43,586 nt of DNA, from assembly GCA_945877035.1 (NCBI GenBank), contig CAMCQH010000013.1, positions 1-43,586 on the forward strand, given 5' to 3'. Position numbers and translations under genes: made by a program. Under the pieces are notes generated by a model, which did not search any database, was not told where the DNA came from, and saw only the letters and a list, made by a program, of their open reading frames with translations. This document shows positions 1 to 6,933 of this stretch, one piece after another. Source of the DNA: an uncultured Clostridium sp. GTDB taxonomy: Bacteria; Bacillota; Clostridia; TANB77; CAG-508. Every line of letters starts with the position of its first letter. Positions within the stretch are counted from its first letter, which is position 1.

Positions 1-300
1 TATTGCATCTGTACTTGCTGGGTCTGGTGTATATGTTACATAGTCTCCTGGTTGTACTTTACTTGCTAATGTTTCTTTTGTTTCCAGTGTCTGTCCTCCT
101 ATTATAGCATTCATTTGTTCTAAGTAATTTGTCAATATCGCATTTTCCTCTGCTGTTTTCTCCTCTGTTAAATTCTTTGCATTTTGTGCTTGTGTGAATA
201 GCCCTTGGTTTAATAGTGCTGATATTGAGATTCCTGCCAATATCAATAAAATAATAATTGTAATTACTAGTGCCACTAGCGTTATACCTTTGTTTTTCAT
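1..300 (-). CDS. Prepilin-like protein with N-terminal methylation motif (partial, runs off left edge)
   Basis: Read from the ATG at 300-298, the protein begins MKNKGITLVALVITIIILLI and continues LAGISISALLNQGLF, the layout of a type IV pilin or type II secretion pseudopilin: short basic leader, Gly before the cleavage point, then one long hydrophobic helix. About 100 residues are visible before the left edge, with no stop. AGGAGG lies at 307-312. The mature protein would start ITLVA, so the usual Glu at mature position 5 is replaced by Ala. A different frame (304 to 59) is also open but encodes no recognisable protein. The family call is good; whether it assembles into a pilus is unknown, since no pilus ATPase or prepilin peptidase is in the window. 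Confidence 0.8.
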   Translation of the reverse strand, partial: MKNKGITLVALVITIIILLILAGISISALLNQGLFTQAQNAKNLTEEKTAEENAILTNYLEQMNAIIGGQTLETKETLASKVQPGDYVTYTPDPASTDAI

Positions 301-335
301 TCAATATTCCTCCTCATTTGTTTTATTCTAAATTC

Positions 336-364
336 ATTCTACTACATTTTTAGTTGTATTTCAA
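336..364 (-). promoter_or_regulatory. Promoter of the prepilin-like gene
   Basis: On the minus strand, TTGAAA (359-364) and TAGAAT (336-341) are separated by exactly 17 bases, about 35 bases upstream of the start codon at 300. This is a good match to a housekeeping sigma-A promoter. Confidence 0.6.
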
Positions 365-402
365 CAGTTTTGGTTTATTTTTTTAACAAATAGTTACTTT
401 TT

Positions 403-651
403 GTTACAATTCACAATCCATTAATGTAGAAAAGTAAAACTTGAGAATATATAAATAAAATTATTTTTGACGAATGCGACCGGAGAGTATCTTAAAAAAT
501 CTTAAATTGCATGGTTGAGGGTGCGCAAAGTCGGAGAGACTCAAACATGCAATTTTAGATTTTTTTAGAGCTCGTATTGAGCCGAGGAAAAAATAATTTT
601 ATTTATATATTCTCAAGTTTTACGGCTTGGTTTAAAGTAGTGAATCGTAAC
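403..651. repeat. Palindromic element, copy 1 (nested long hairpins)
   Basis: The ends are GTTACAATTCAC (403-414) and GTGAATCGTAAC (640-651), inverted with one mismatch. Inside, 434-468 and 589-623 are perfect 35-base inverted arms. A second, imperfect stem pairs about 491-519 with 541-570. GC-richer unpaired patches separate the two stems (about 469-490 and 571-588). The right arm is followed by GGCT. No open reading frame of note lies inside. It fills most of the gap between the divergent genes at 300 and 760. Related copies are at 24430, 26204, 34163 and 38081. Confidence 0.75.
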
Positions 652-691
652 CATTAAAAAATAGACCCAGAAAATTTTGAATAAATTCCAC

Positions 692-720
692 TAGACATTT
701 ATATCTATTTATAGTAGAAT
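692..720 (+). promoter_or_regulatory. Possible promoter of the COG2426 gene
   Basis: TAGACA (692-697) and TAGAAT (715-720) are separated by 17 bases, 40 bases before the start at 760. The -35 box is imperfect, so this is tentative. Confidence 0.4.
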
Positions 721-759
721 ATTCAAGACAAAATATTTTTAGAGAAAGGAATATTGATT

Positions 760-1326
760 ATGGCAAGTTTACCAATTATAGTAAAATATTTATTAGTTTT
801 TTTTATTAGCATGGTACCAATAGTAGAATTAAGAGGAGCAATACCTATTGCAGAAGGTTTAGGATTAAATATATTTCTATACTATCCAATAGCAATTATA
901 GGCAACATGCTCCCTGTTCCAATTATTTATCTATTTGCTAGAAAAGTCCTTGAATGGGGAAAAGACAAAAAAATTATTGGAAAATTTTTCACCTGGTGTC
1001 TAGAAAAAGGTGAAAAAGGCGGAGAAAAATTGAAAAAAACAGCTGGAAATAAAGGTATCTTTTTTGCTTTACTTCTTTTCGTTGGAATTCCTATTCCAGG
1101 AACTGGCGCATGGACAGGAACATTAGCTGCTAGCTTTTTAAATCTTGATTTCAAAACTAGTATAACAGCTGTAACACTAGGTGTTCTATTAGCAGGTATT
1201 ATAATGTCTTTAGGTAGTAAATTTGTTGCAATTTTAGGATGGCCTGGTTTAATTGCAATTATTGCTGTAATTTTAGTTATTATTGCAATATATATTATTA
1301 GATCTAAATCTAAAAAGAAAAAGTAA
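760..1326 (+). CDS. Small multidrug export family protein (COG2426, Sm_multidrug_ex)
   Basis: A predicted integral membrane protein of 188 residues. Near the N-terminus it has the family signature VPIVELRGAIPIAEGLG, followed by hydrophobic segments, a basic loop (about residues 60-90), then FVGIPIPGTGAWTGTLAA and a Lys-rich tail. These features match the COG2426 / PF06695 family; its name is historical and the transported substrate is not established. An in-frame TTG at 754 exists, but AGAAAGGA (743-750) is too close to it and is well placed for the ATG at 760. It is a single gene: divergent from the prepilin-like gene and followed by a strong terminator. Confidence 0.85.
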   Translation: MASLPIIVKYLLVFFISMVPIVELRGAIPIAEGLGLNIFLYYPIAIIGNMLPVPIIYLFARKVLEWGKDKKIIGKFFTWCLEKGEKGGEKLKKTAGNKGIFFALLLFVGIPIPGTGAWTGTLAASFLNLDFKTSITAVTLGVLLAGIIMSLGSKFVAILGWPGLIAIIAVILVIIAIYIIRSKSKKKK

Positions 1327-1328
1327 TC

Positions 1329-1370
1329 AAAAATGACAGTATAAAAAACATTTTCTATACTGTCATTTTT
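1329..1370 (+). terminator. Intrinsic terminator after the COG2426 gene
   Basis: The 15-base arms 1329-1343 and 1356-1370 (AAAAATGACAGTATA and its complement) form a perfect hairpin with a 12-base loop, starting just after the stop codon and ending in a T run. The A-rich left edge would let it also stop transcripts from the convergent gene at 1465. Confidence 0.85.
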
Positions 1371-1464
1371 GTATATAACATTTTATACCTTATAAGTTCC
1401 AAAAAATCAATTAAATATATTACTTTTTAGAACTTATATGGTATTTTATCCATTTTTTATATTT

Positions 1465-2625
1465 CTATTCAACTTTTTCTTCTATTTTTTCTTCTTCATC
1501 TTTAATTTTATTCCTACTATCAACAAAATCTGTTAATATTGTTTTAATTACAACAGCAATTGGCACAGCTAAAAACATTCCCAAAATTCCAAAATATGCC
1601 CCTCCAATAGTAATAGAGAACAATACAAGTAATGGACTAGTTTTTAATGAAGAACCTATTATTTTAGGATTTATTATATTTGCATCAATTTGTTGTAATA
1701 TTATTACAACTATTGCCATTACTAGTGCTTTGCCAAATCCTCCAGTAATAAATGTTACAAGTATTCCAAAAGCCACAGCTACTATCGCTCCAATATATGG
1801 TATCATATTAAATAATCCAATTATAAATCCTAATAATGGTGCATATTTTACCTTTAATATTAACATAGCTACAGTAGTTAGAATACCCACAATTACTGCA
1901 TCCAACAATTGGCTAGTTACAAAAGTAAAAAATACTTCATTTGCATTAGTAAAATATTTATCAAGCGCCTCATATGTATCTTTTTTGAATATTGCTCTTG
2001 AAAATCTTCTTAAAGATTTTACTATTGAACTTCTTTGTAATAAAATATATACAGAAACCACTATAGATACAAATACATCAAATATTCCAGAGAAGACATT
2101 TATAATATTTTTAACATATTCAATAATTTTTTCATTATTAATACTTAAAAATTGTTTTATATCTATATTAGTTAGTTCTTGCATCTTTTCTTGCATCATA
2201 TCGCTTTTAAATATCGAATCTTCTGGCAATTCAGCATATTTATTAACTAATGTTTCATAATAATTAGGAATATTGCTAACCAACTCAACTACACTGTCTA
2301 TTAATATTGGAAAAATACAATTTATAATTATAATTACAACTGCAATAAACATTATATATGTAGTTACAACTGATATTCCTCTCGCTTTTTTTGATATTAT
2401 TTTAAATTTTGATTTTTTTAATGCGTTTTCAATTTTTCTACATGGTATAAATAAAATATATGCTATTAGTAATCCTATTAAAAATGGTTTTAATATAGTA
2501 AGTAATGTTCCAAACCATGCCTGTATTCCTGAAATGTTGTCCAACATTTTATATACTATGACCACTGTTATTGCAATTAATAGCCATGATATTCTTTTTT
2601 TCCATCCTTGTTTTATTTCTTCCAT
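1465..2625 (-). CDS. AI-2E family transporter (putative permease)
   Basis: A 386-residue multi-pass membrane protein of the AI-2E transporter / UPF0118 family (PF01594). Hydrophobic segments fall at about residues 14-28, 41-62, 83-109 and 172-193, then a dense C-terminal block. Family motifs include FNMIPYIGAIV and QQIDANIINPKIIG, near the usual PxxxG and Q-rich signatures. Members have been linked to autoinducer-2 export or ion antiport; the substrate here is unknown. The tail is charged (KDEEEKIEEKVE). The start has GAAAGGAG about 10 bases upstream. It lies downstream of exonuclease III on the same strand, but a long hairpin (2654-2739) separates them. Confidence 0.9.
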   Translation of the reverse strand: MEEIKQGWKKRISWLLIAITVVIVYKMLDNISGIQAWFGTLLTILKPFLIGLLIAYILFIPCRKIENALKKSKFKIISKKARGISVVTTYIMFIAVVIIIINCIFPILIDSVVELVSNIPNYYETLVNKYAELPEDSIFKSDMMQEKMQELTNIDIKQFLSINNEKIIEYVKNIINVFSGIFDVFVSIVVSVYILLQRSSIVKSLRRFSRAIFKKDTYEALDKYFTNANEVFFTFVTSQLLDAVIVGILTTVAMLILKVKYAPLLGFIIGLFNMIPYIGAIVAVAFGILVTFITGGFGKALVMAIVVIILQQIDANIINPKIIGSSLKTSPLLVLFSITIGGAYFGILGMFLAVPIAVVIKTILTDFVDSRNKIKDEEEKIEEKVE

Positions 2626-2653
2626 ATCTACATTCGCTCCTTTCGTTCCTTTT

Positions 2654-2739
2654 GGGGACGTTTCTCAAATGGACATTTTTGTCCTTTTTGTACCAGATGT
2701 CCATTTGAGAAACGTCCCCGAATGGACAAAAACGTCCAT
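2654..2739. repeat. REP-like GGGGACG palindrome plus second small hairpin
   Basis: Bases 2654-2676 and 2697-2719 are perfect 23-base inverted arms beginning GGGGACGTTTCTC, with a 20-base loop. Immediately after, AATGGAC and GTCCATT form a second hairpin (about 2721-2739). The loop and the second hairpin share a TTTTGTACCA tail. Such GGGGACG palindromes recur in Clostridia and resemble REP sequences mobilised by Y1 transposases, though no such transposase is in the window. It sits in the leader of the AI-2E gene, just upstream of its ribosome site. Confidence 0.8.
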
Positions 2740-2758
2740 TTTGTACCATATCTTTAAA

Positions 2759-3514
2759 TTATAATCCAATTTCTAATCCTACTGGGCAATGGTCACTTCC
2801 CATTACTTCTGGATATATTGTAGCTTCTTTTATTTTATTTTCAATATCTTTTGATACTATAAAATAATCTATTCTCCAACCTACATTCTTTTCTCTTGCG
2901 TGTCCCATATATGACCACCAACTATAAGCATTTTCTTTGTCTGGATATAAATATCTAAATGTATCTACAAATCCTGCATCTAACAATTCAGTCATTTTTG
3001 CTCTTTCTTCATCTGTAAATCCTGCATTACCTCTATTAGATTTTGGATTTTTTAAATCTATTTCTTTATGTGCTACATTTAAATCTCCACACATAATAAC
3101 TGGTTTTGTTTCATTTAGTTTTAATAAATATTTTCTTATTTCATCTTCCCAAACTTGTCTATAATCCAATCTTTCTAGTCCTCTCTTTGAATTTGGTGTA
3201 TATATATCTACCATATAAAAATCATCAAATTCTAAAGTTATAACTCTTCCTTCTTTGTCATGTTCTTCGATTCCAATTCCATAAGTTACTTTTTTGGGCT
3301 TTATTTTTGTAAAAATAGCTGTTCCTGAATAACCTTTTTTCTCTGCGCTATTCCAGTAACTTGTATATCCATCAAATTCTAATTCTACTTGATCTGGTTG
3401 GCATTTTGTTTCTTGAATACAAAATATATCTGCATCAATTTCTTTAAAAAAGTCCGCAAATCCTTTTACTAGACATGCTCTTATTCCATTTACATTCCAT
3501 GATATTAATTTCAT
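2759..3514 (-). CDS. xth: Exodeoxyribonuclease III
   Basis: A 251-residue member of the exonuclease III / AP endonuclease family (EEP superfamily), a base-excision repair enzyme that cleaves abasic sites and removes 3' blocks. The catalytic motifs are complete: WNVNGIR with Asn7, QETK with Glu35, GDLNVAH with Asp144 and Asn146, the WRIDYF segment with Asp216, and terminal SDHCP with Asp241-His242. Length is typical. AAAGGAA lies about 8 bases before the ATG. It follows the ATPase gene by 61 bases on the same strand, possibly by read-through. Confidence 0.96.
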   Translation of the reverse strand: MKLISWNVNGIRACLVKGFADFFKEIDADIFCIQETKCQPDQVELEFDGYTSYWNSAEKKGYSGTAIFTKIKPKKVTYGIGIEEHDKEGRVITLEFDDFYMVDIYTPNSKRGLERLDYRQVWEDEIRKYLLKLNETKPVIMCGDLNVAHKEIDLKNPKSNRGNAGFTDEERAKMTELLDAGFVDTFRYLYPDKENAYSWWSYMGHAREKNVGWRIDYFIVSKDIENKIKEATIYPEVMGSDHCPVGLEIGL

Positions 3515-3575
3515 TATTTATTTCCTTTCATTTAAATATAAGTCTATTTTACTACATTTGTTTAAAAATATCAAA

Positions 3576-4853
3576 TTATGGTTTTAATGCTGTAATTGGC
3601 ACTATATAAATTCCTGTTTCTGGATCTTGTGCAATTACATCTGTATATCCAACTACAACACACATAAATTTTGGTTTTTTTATCATGTTATCATAAAAGT
3701 TCATTAAGCTTTTTTTGGCATAATCAACTTCATGAAATCCTAATTTTATTTCAACTGCTGCATATTCTCCATCACTAAATTCTAAAATTGAATCTACTTC
3801 TAGTCCTGTAACATTATCTCTAAAATGGAAAAGCTTTCCACCCAAATATTCCATATATATTTTTAAATCTCTTTCAACTAATGCCTCAAACATAAATCCA
3901 AAAGTTTTCAAATCATCTATTAATTTATCTTTTGTTAAATCCAGACTTGCACATGCGAGTGATGGATCAGTAAAATGCCTTTTCACTGATTTTCCTAATC
4001 TATCTGGTGACCTATAATTTTCACTATATGCATTTTGATTTTCAGTTATATGAAGTCTATTTAAAACATCTAAATAATCATCAATTGTTGTTCTACTTTC
4101 AATAATTTCTTTCTCATTAGCACATTGTTCTATATCTTTTAATAATGTTTTTTTATTTGCAATAGTTGACTCATTTCTTGCTAAACTTTTAAGTAACATT
4201 GACATTTTATTTTTATCCCTTTTTTTATCATCATGAATATCTTTATCTAAAATTGCCTCAATATAACTTTTAGGTATTATTCCGATTTTATCTTCTGGCG
4301 TTTTAATATTTGAAGGCCATCCTCCACGAATTATTAGATTTGCCAATTTCTGCAGTGTAATTTTATCATTTAACTGGTTTTTTAAAGTACCATTTAACAT
4401 ATCTTGTATAGATGCTTTGCCAGTAGAATCTCCTGATTCATATAAGCTCATTGTATGCATTTGTATTTTTCCAATTCTACCTGCTCCAGAATGATGTATT
4501 TTCTCTTTCTGTTCTTCATCTGTTAATTTAGTAGAACATGTTAAAAGATAATTTCCTTTTTTAGTAGTTTCATCACATTTTCTTCTAACAGCATCCCATA
4601 CCTCTGGAATTATATTCCATTCATCAATTAATTCTGGTCTTTCTTCATCTAATATTAAATCTAAACTTAATTTTGCTTTTTCCCTAATTTCATCTTCATC
4701 TAAAAGTACCATACTATTTGCATGATTTAAAGAAGCCCATGTTTTACCACACCACTTTGGACCTTCAATACTTACAGCACCAAAAACTTCTAAGTATTCT
4801 TCTATTTTTTTGTCAACTAATCTGTCTATATATTCTTTTTTTCTCAAAGACAT
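3576..4853 (-). CDS. AAA-type ATPase with DUF4143 / nuclease-like C-terminus
   Basis: A 425-residue protein of the widespread AAA_14/DUF4143 ATPase group. Residues 31-38 (GPKWCGKT) are a Walker A loop; PELIDEW (73-79) fits Walker B, and GNYLLTCST (100-108) fits sensor 1. The C-terminal part contains FMFEALVERDLKIY and then LEVDSILEF (D354) and AAVEIK (E368, K370), the D...ExK spacing of a PD-(D/E)XK fold, although family members are not proven nucleases. Functions of this group are unknown; it is often multicopy and discussed near mobile or toxin-antitoxin loci. AAGGAGA precedes the ATG by about 8 bases. The gene has its own promoter with a tandem repeat array directly upstream. Confidence 0.85.
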   Translation of the reverse strand: MSLRKKEYIDRLVDKKIEEYLEVFGAVSIEGPKWCGKTWASLNHANSMVLLDEDEIREKAKLSLDLILDEERPELIDEWNIIPEVWDAVRRKCDETTKKGNYLLTCSTKLTDEEQKEKIHHSGAGRIGKIQMHTMSLYESGDSTGKASIQDMLNGTLKNQLNDKITLQKLANLIIRGGWPSNIKTPEDKIGIIPKSYIEAILDKDIHDDKKRDKNKMSMLLKSLARNESTIANKKTLLKDIEQCANEKEIIESRTTIDDYLDVLNRLHITENQNAYSENYRSPDRLGKSVKRHFTDPSLACASLDLTKDKLIDDLKTFGFMFEALVERDLKIYMEYLGGKLFHFRDNVTGLEVDSILEFSDGEYAAVEIKLGFHEVDYAKKSLMNFYDNMIKKPKFMCVVVGYTDVIAQDPETGIYIVPITALKP

Positions 4854-4880
4854 TTTCTTTTCTCCTTCCCTTACAATTAC

Positions 4881-4909
4881 ATTTTACCATATATTCTATG
4901 CATTTTCAA
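4881..4909 (-). promoter_or_regulatory. Promoter of the ATPase gene
   Basis: Minus-strand TTGAAA (4904-4909) and TAAAAT (4881-4886) are separated by 17 bases, with the -10 box about 28 bases from the start codon. The tandem array begins right at the -35 box, and the spacer contains ATGCATA, which resembles the repeat unit. Confidence 0.6.
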
Positions 4910-5031
4910 TATTTAATATACATTTTTTAATGAATTTGATATGCACTTTTTAACAATTTTAATATACATTTTTTAATAATTTCAATATGCACTTTTTAAT
5001 TAATTTGATATACATTTTTTAAAACATTCAT
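4897..5031. repeat. 23-bp tandem array (five full units plus one degenerate)
   Basis: Full units start at 4917, 4940, 4963, 4986 and 5009. Plus-strand units read TATACATTTTTTAA or TATGCACTTTTTAA followed by nine AT-only or nearly AT-only bases. The two versions strictly alternate, giving a 46-bp higher-order repeat. A shortened unit (4897-4916) overlaps the promoter. There are no spacers, so it is not CRISPR. Position beside a -35 box suggests an operator or activator array. Confidence 0.85.
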
Positions 5032-5052
5032 TGTATATGTTGTAATAGCAAT

Positions 5053-5080
5053 AAAAAGGAACTCCTTTTATAGGAATTCC
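5053..5080 (-). terminator. Terminator of the G5/3D-domain gene
   Basis: On the minus strand GGAATTCC (5073-5080) pairs with GGAGTTCC (5058-5065) through a 7-base loop, followed by TTTTT (5053-5057). It is about 24 bases after the stop codon of the gene ending at 5104. Confidence 0.75.
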
Positions 5081-5103
5081 CAATTAATTTTTTAAATCAT
5101 ATG

Positions 5104-6051
5104 TTATTGATTAACTACACTTACTGATAAATATCTTACACCCCAAGCTAGAGCTTCTGCATGTGAATTTACATATATATCTATTTTATTACCTTTTATA
5201 GCTCCGCCTCTGTCTTCAACCGTATAAGTATGTCCATTTATATTTAATTTAGTACCAAATGCGAATTGAGAAGATGCTGCAACTGTTCTTCCTGCTGTTG
5301 CCTTTGTCCCCATTGCTGTAATACCAGTTGATTTACCACAACATTTAGCACATGAACAATATGCTGTTATTTTATATATTTGTCCACTTGCATTTGCTGA
5401 TACTGTTGTACTTGGTGTCGCTCTTGATGTTGTTCCAGATCTTGATGTTACAACTTTATTTACCTGTACTATCTTATTTACTGGTTCTTTAATTATCTTT
5501 TCAGATAATTGTATTTTTTCAATTTCTACTTCATTTTGATATTTTATTTTATAAGTTACTTCTTTTAATCCATTTTTTCCTTGTTGTAAAACTTTATTTG
5601 TTGTATTTGTGTCTGTTCCTGCTGTATTTTTTGTTATTGTTTCATAAGGTATCTCAACTTGTTCTGTAACTATTTTTTCTGTAATTGGTGCATAATTATT
5701 TAACAACTCATTTAATGTTGTTTGAACACCTTCTTCAGAAACTTTAGCTATTTGAACTTCGTTGTATGATTTATCAACAATTCTTATAACAGATCCTGCT
5801 GCTACTTCTTCACTAGAATCTGGTATTGTTTTTTGGTTTTCATCTAAAACTATATTATTTTCATCTAATACTTCACTAATTGTAGATTTAGCTGTTAAAA
5901 CAGTTAATTCGTATCCATTTTGTAGTACAATTTTAACATCTTTTAAATTTGTACTAACTGCCATAACACCTATTCCTGAAATCAATACTAATATTATACT
6001 AACACATATGATTTTCATAATAGAAATTGAAGCTTTTTCTTCATTTTTCAT
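5104..6051 (-). CDS. G5 and 3D domain-containing cell-wall protein (YabE-like)
   Basis: A 315-residue exported protein. After a short cytoplasmic stretch, a hydrophobic segment (IMKIICVSIILVLISGIGVM) serves as signal or anchor. A DUF348-type ubiquitin-like domain follows (VKIVLQNGYELTVLTA...), then a G5 domain around VTEQVEIPYETI, and a C-terminal 3D domain starting YKITAYCSC. The 3D core VEDRGGAIKGNKIDIYV carries the conserved aspartates of the MltA/RpfB-like double-psi barrel, and a cluster of four Cys precedes it. Relatives (YabE, Rpf-like proteins) are thought to cleave peptidoglycan glycan strands. The reading frame is open to 6114, but the upstream part overlaps the promoter; AAGGAGG at 6063-6069 supports the ATG at 6051. 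Confidence 0.88.
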   Translation of the reverse strand: MKNEEKASISIMKIICVSIILVLISGIGVMAVSTNLKDVKIVLQNGYELTVLTAKSTISEVLDENNIVLDENQKTIPDSSEEVAAGSVIRIVDKSYNEVQIAKVSEEGVQTTLNELLNNYAPITEKIVTEQVEIPYETITKNTAGTDTNTTNKVLQQGKNGLKEVTYKIKYQNEVEIEKIQLSEKIIKEPVNKIVQVNKVVTSRSGTTSRATPSTTVSANASGQIYKITAYCSCAKCCGKSTGITAMGTKATAGRTVAASSQFAFGTKLNINGHTYTVEDRGGAIKGNKIDIYVNSHAEALAWGVRYLSVSVVNQ

Positions 6052-6085
6052 AAATTTATAATACCTCCTTTTGGCATCACTTCCA

Positions 6086-6114
6086 ATTATACTACATTTT
6101 ATTATATTTGTCAA
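6086..6114 (-). promoter_or_regulatory. Strong sigma-A promoter of the G5/3D gene
   Basis: Minus-strand TTGACA (6109-6114) and TATAAT (6086-6091) are both perfect consensus boxes, separated by 17 bases. This confirms that translation cannot begin at the in-frame ATG at 6114. Confidence 0.85.
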
Positions 6115-6232
6115 ATTTGTCCAAGCCTACGGCTATAAACGTTTCATTATATTATATGCTGTAAGTACTGAAAATAGTACAAAATTTTTTTGTAAATTTT
6201 TTATGAATTTTGTGTAGAAATTTGAAAAACTA

Positions 6233-6261
6233 TTGTTAAAATTTTAAATTTATGTTATTAT
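6233..6261 (+). promoter_or_regulatory. Candidate promoter of lemA
   Basis: TTGTTA (6233-6238) and TATTAT (6256-6261) are spaced by 17 bases, about 42 bases before the lemA start. Both boxes are one or two bases off consensus in a very AT-rich context. Confidence 0.45.
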
Positions 6262-6302
6262 CTACTTATATTAAGTATATAATAAAAAAGGAGGAACAAA
6301 TT

Positions 6303-6863
6303 ATGGGATGGATTATATTAGCAATAGTAGTATTATTAGTAATTGCCATCATAGCAATGTACAATGGATTAGTATCTTCTAGAATCAAAGTAGACAATGC
6401 TTGGAGCCAAATTGATGTACAATTACAAAGAAGATTTGATTTAATTCCAAATTTTGTTGAAACAGTGAAAGGATATGCAGCACATGAATCAGAAACTTTT
6501 GAAAAAATAGCTGGGTTGAGAACAGCATGGGCAAATGCCGGAACAGTTGCAGAAAAAGCTGATTTAGACAACCAACTTTCAGGAGCATTAAAAACAATAA
6601 TGGCTGTTTCTGAAAATTATCCAGAATTAAAAGCAAATCAAAACTTTTCAGAATTATCTGAAGAATTAAGAAATACAGAAAATAAAATTTCTTTCTCTAG
6701 ACAATTCTACAATGACGCTGTAACAATGTATAACGAAAAATTACAAATTTTCCCTTCTAACATCATTGCAAATATGTTTAATTTTAAACCTCGTGATTTA
6801 TTCAAAACAGATAGTGATGAAGCTAGAAAAAATGTAAAAGTAGACTTTGGGAAAAATGCATAA
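6303..6863 (+). CDS. lemA: LemA family protein
   Basis: A 186-residue protein with an N-terminal transmembrane helix (GWIILAIVVLLVIAIIAMYNGL) and the LemA helical core: NAWSQIDVQLQRRFDLIPNFVETVKGYAAHE, then NQNFSELSEELRNTENKISFSRQFYNDAV and a C-terminal PRDLFKTD. This matches PF04011 over the full length. The function is not settled; genes of this family are commonly paired with HtpX-like proteases, as here. An upstream in-frame ATG at 6252 exists, but GGAGG at 6290-6294 lies 8 bases before the ATG at 6303, which also starts the membrane helix. Confidence 0.93.
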   Translation: MGWIILAIVVLLVIAIIAMYNGLVSSRIKVDNAWSQIDVQLQRRFDLIPNFVETVKGYAAHESETFEKIAGLRTAWANAGTVAEKADLDNQLSGALKTIMAVSENYPELKANQNFSELSEELRNTENKISFSRQFYNDAVTMYNEKLQIFPSNIIANMFNFKPRDLFKTDSDEARKNVKVDFGKNA

Positions 6864-6871
6864 TTTATAAT

Positions 6872-6903
6872 AAAAGGGGTTGTCAATAGGGACGCCCCTT
6901 TTT
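6872..6903 (+). terminator. Intercistronic terminator between lemA and htpX, with an alternative stem
   Basis: AAAAGGGG (6872-6879) pairs with CCCCTTTT (6895-6902), followed by another T. GTTGTCA (6879-6885), located in its loop, is the complement of TGACAAC (6903-6909) just downstream, so a competing or pseudoknotted fold is possible. The hairpin probably reduces htpX transcription relative to lemA. The GGGACG core resembles the REP-like repeats elsewhere in the window. Confidence 0.65.
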
Positions 6904-6933
6904 GACAACTTATAAAATTTTGGAGGAATATTT

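Noticed and set aside
59-304. 81-residue minus-strand frame
   Set aside because: It is a shifted frame of the prepilin-like gene; the frame starting at 300 gives the methylation motif and a well-placed ribosome site.
403-651. Attenuator or tRNA-like gene
   Set aside because: The arms are too long and uniform for a tRNA or T-box, with no specifier or T-box sequence.
1730-2764. Plus-strand open frames over the AI-2E permease gene
   Set aside because: They are antisense to a full-length family match and have no ribosome sites or motifs; the latter one spans the REP hairpin.
4897-5031. CRISPR array
   Set aside because: Units are contiguous with no unique spacers, 23 bases long, and no cas genes lie nearby.
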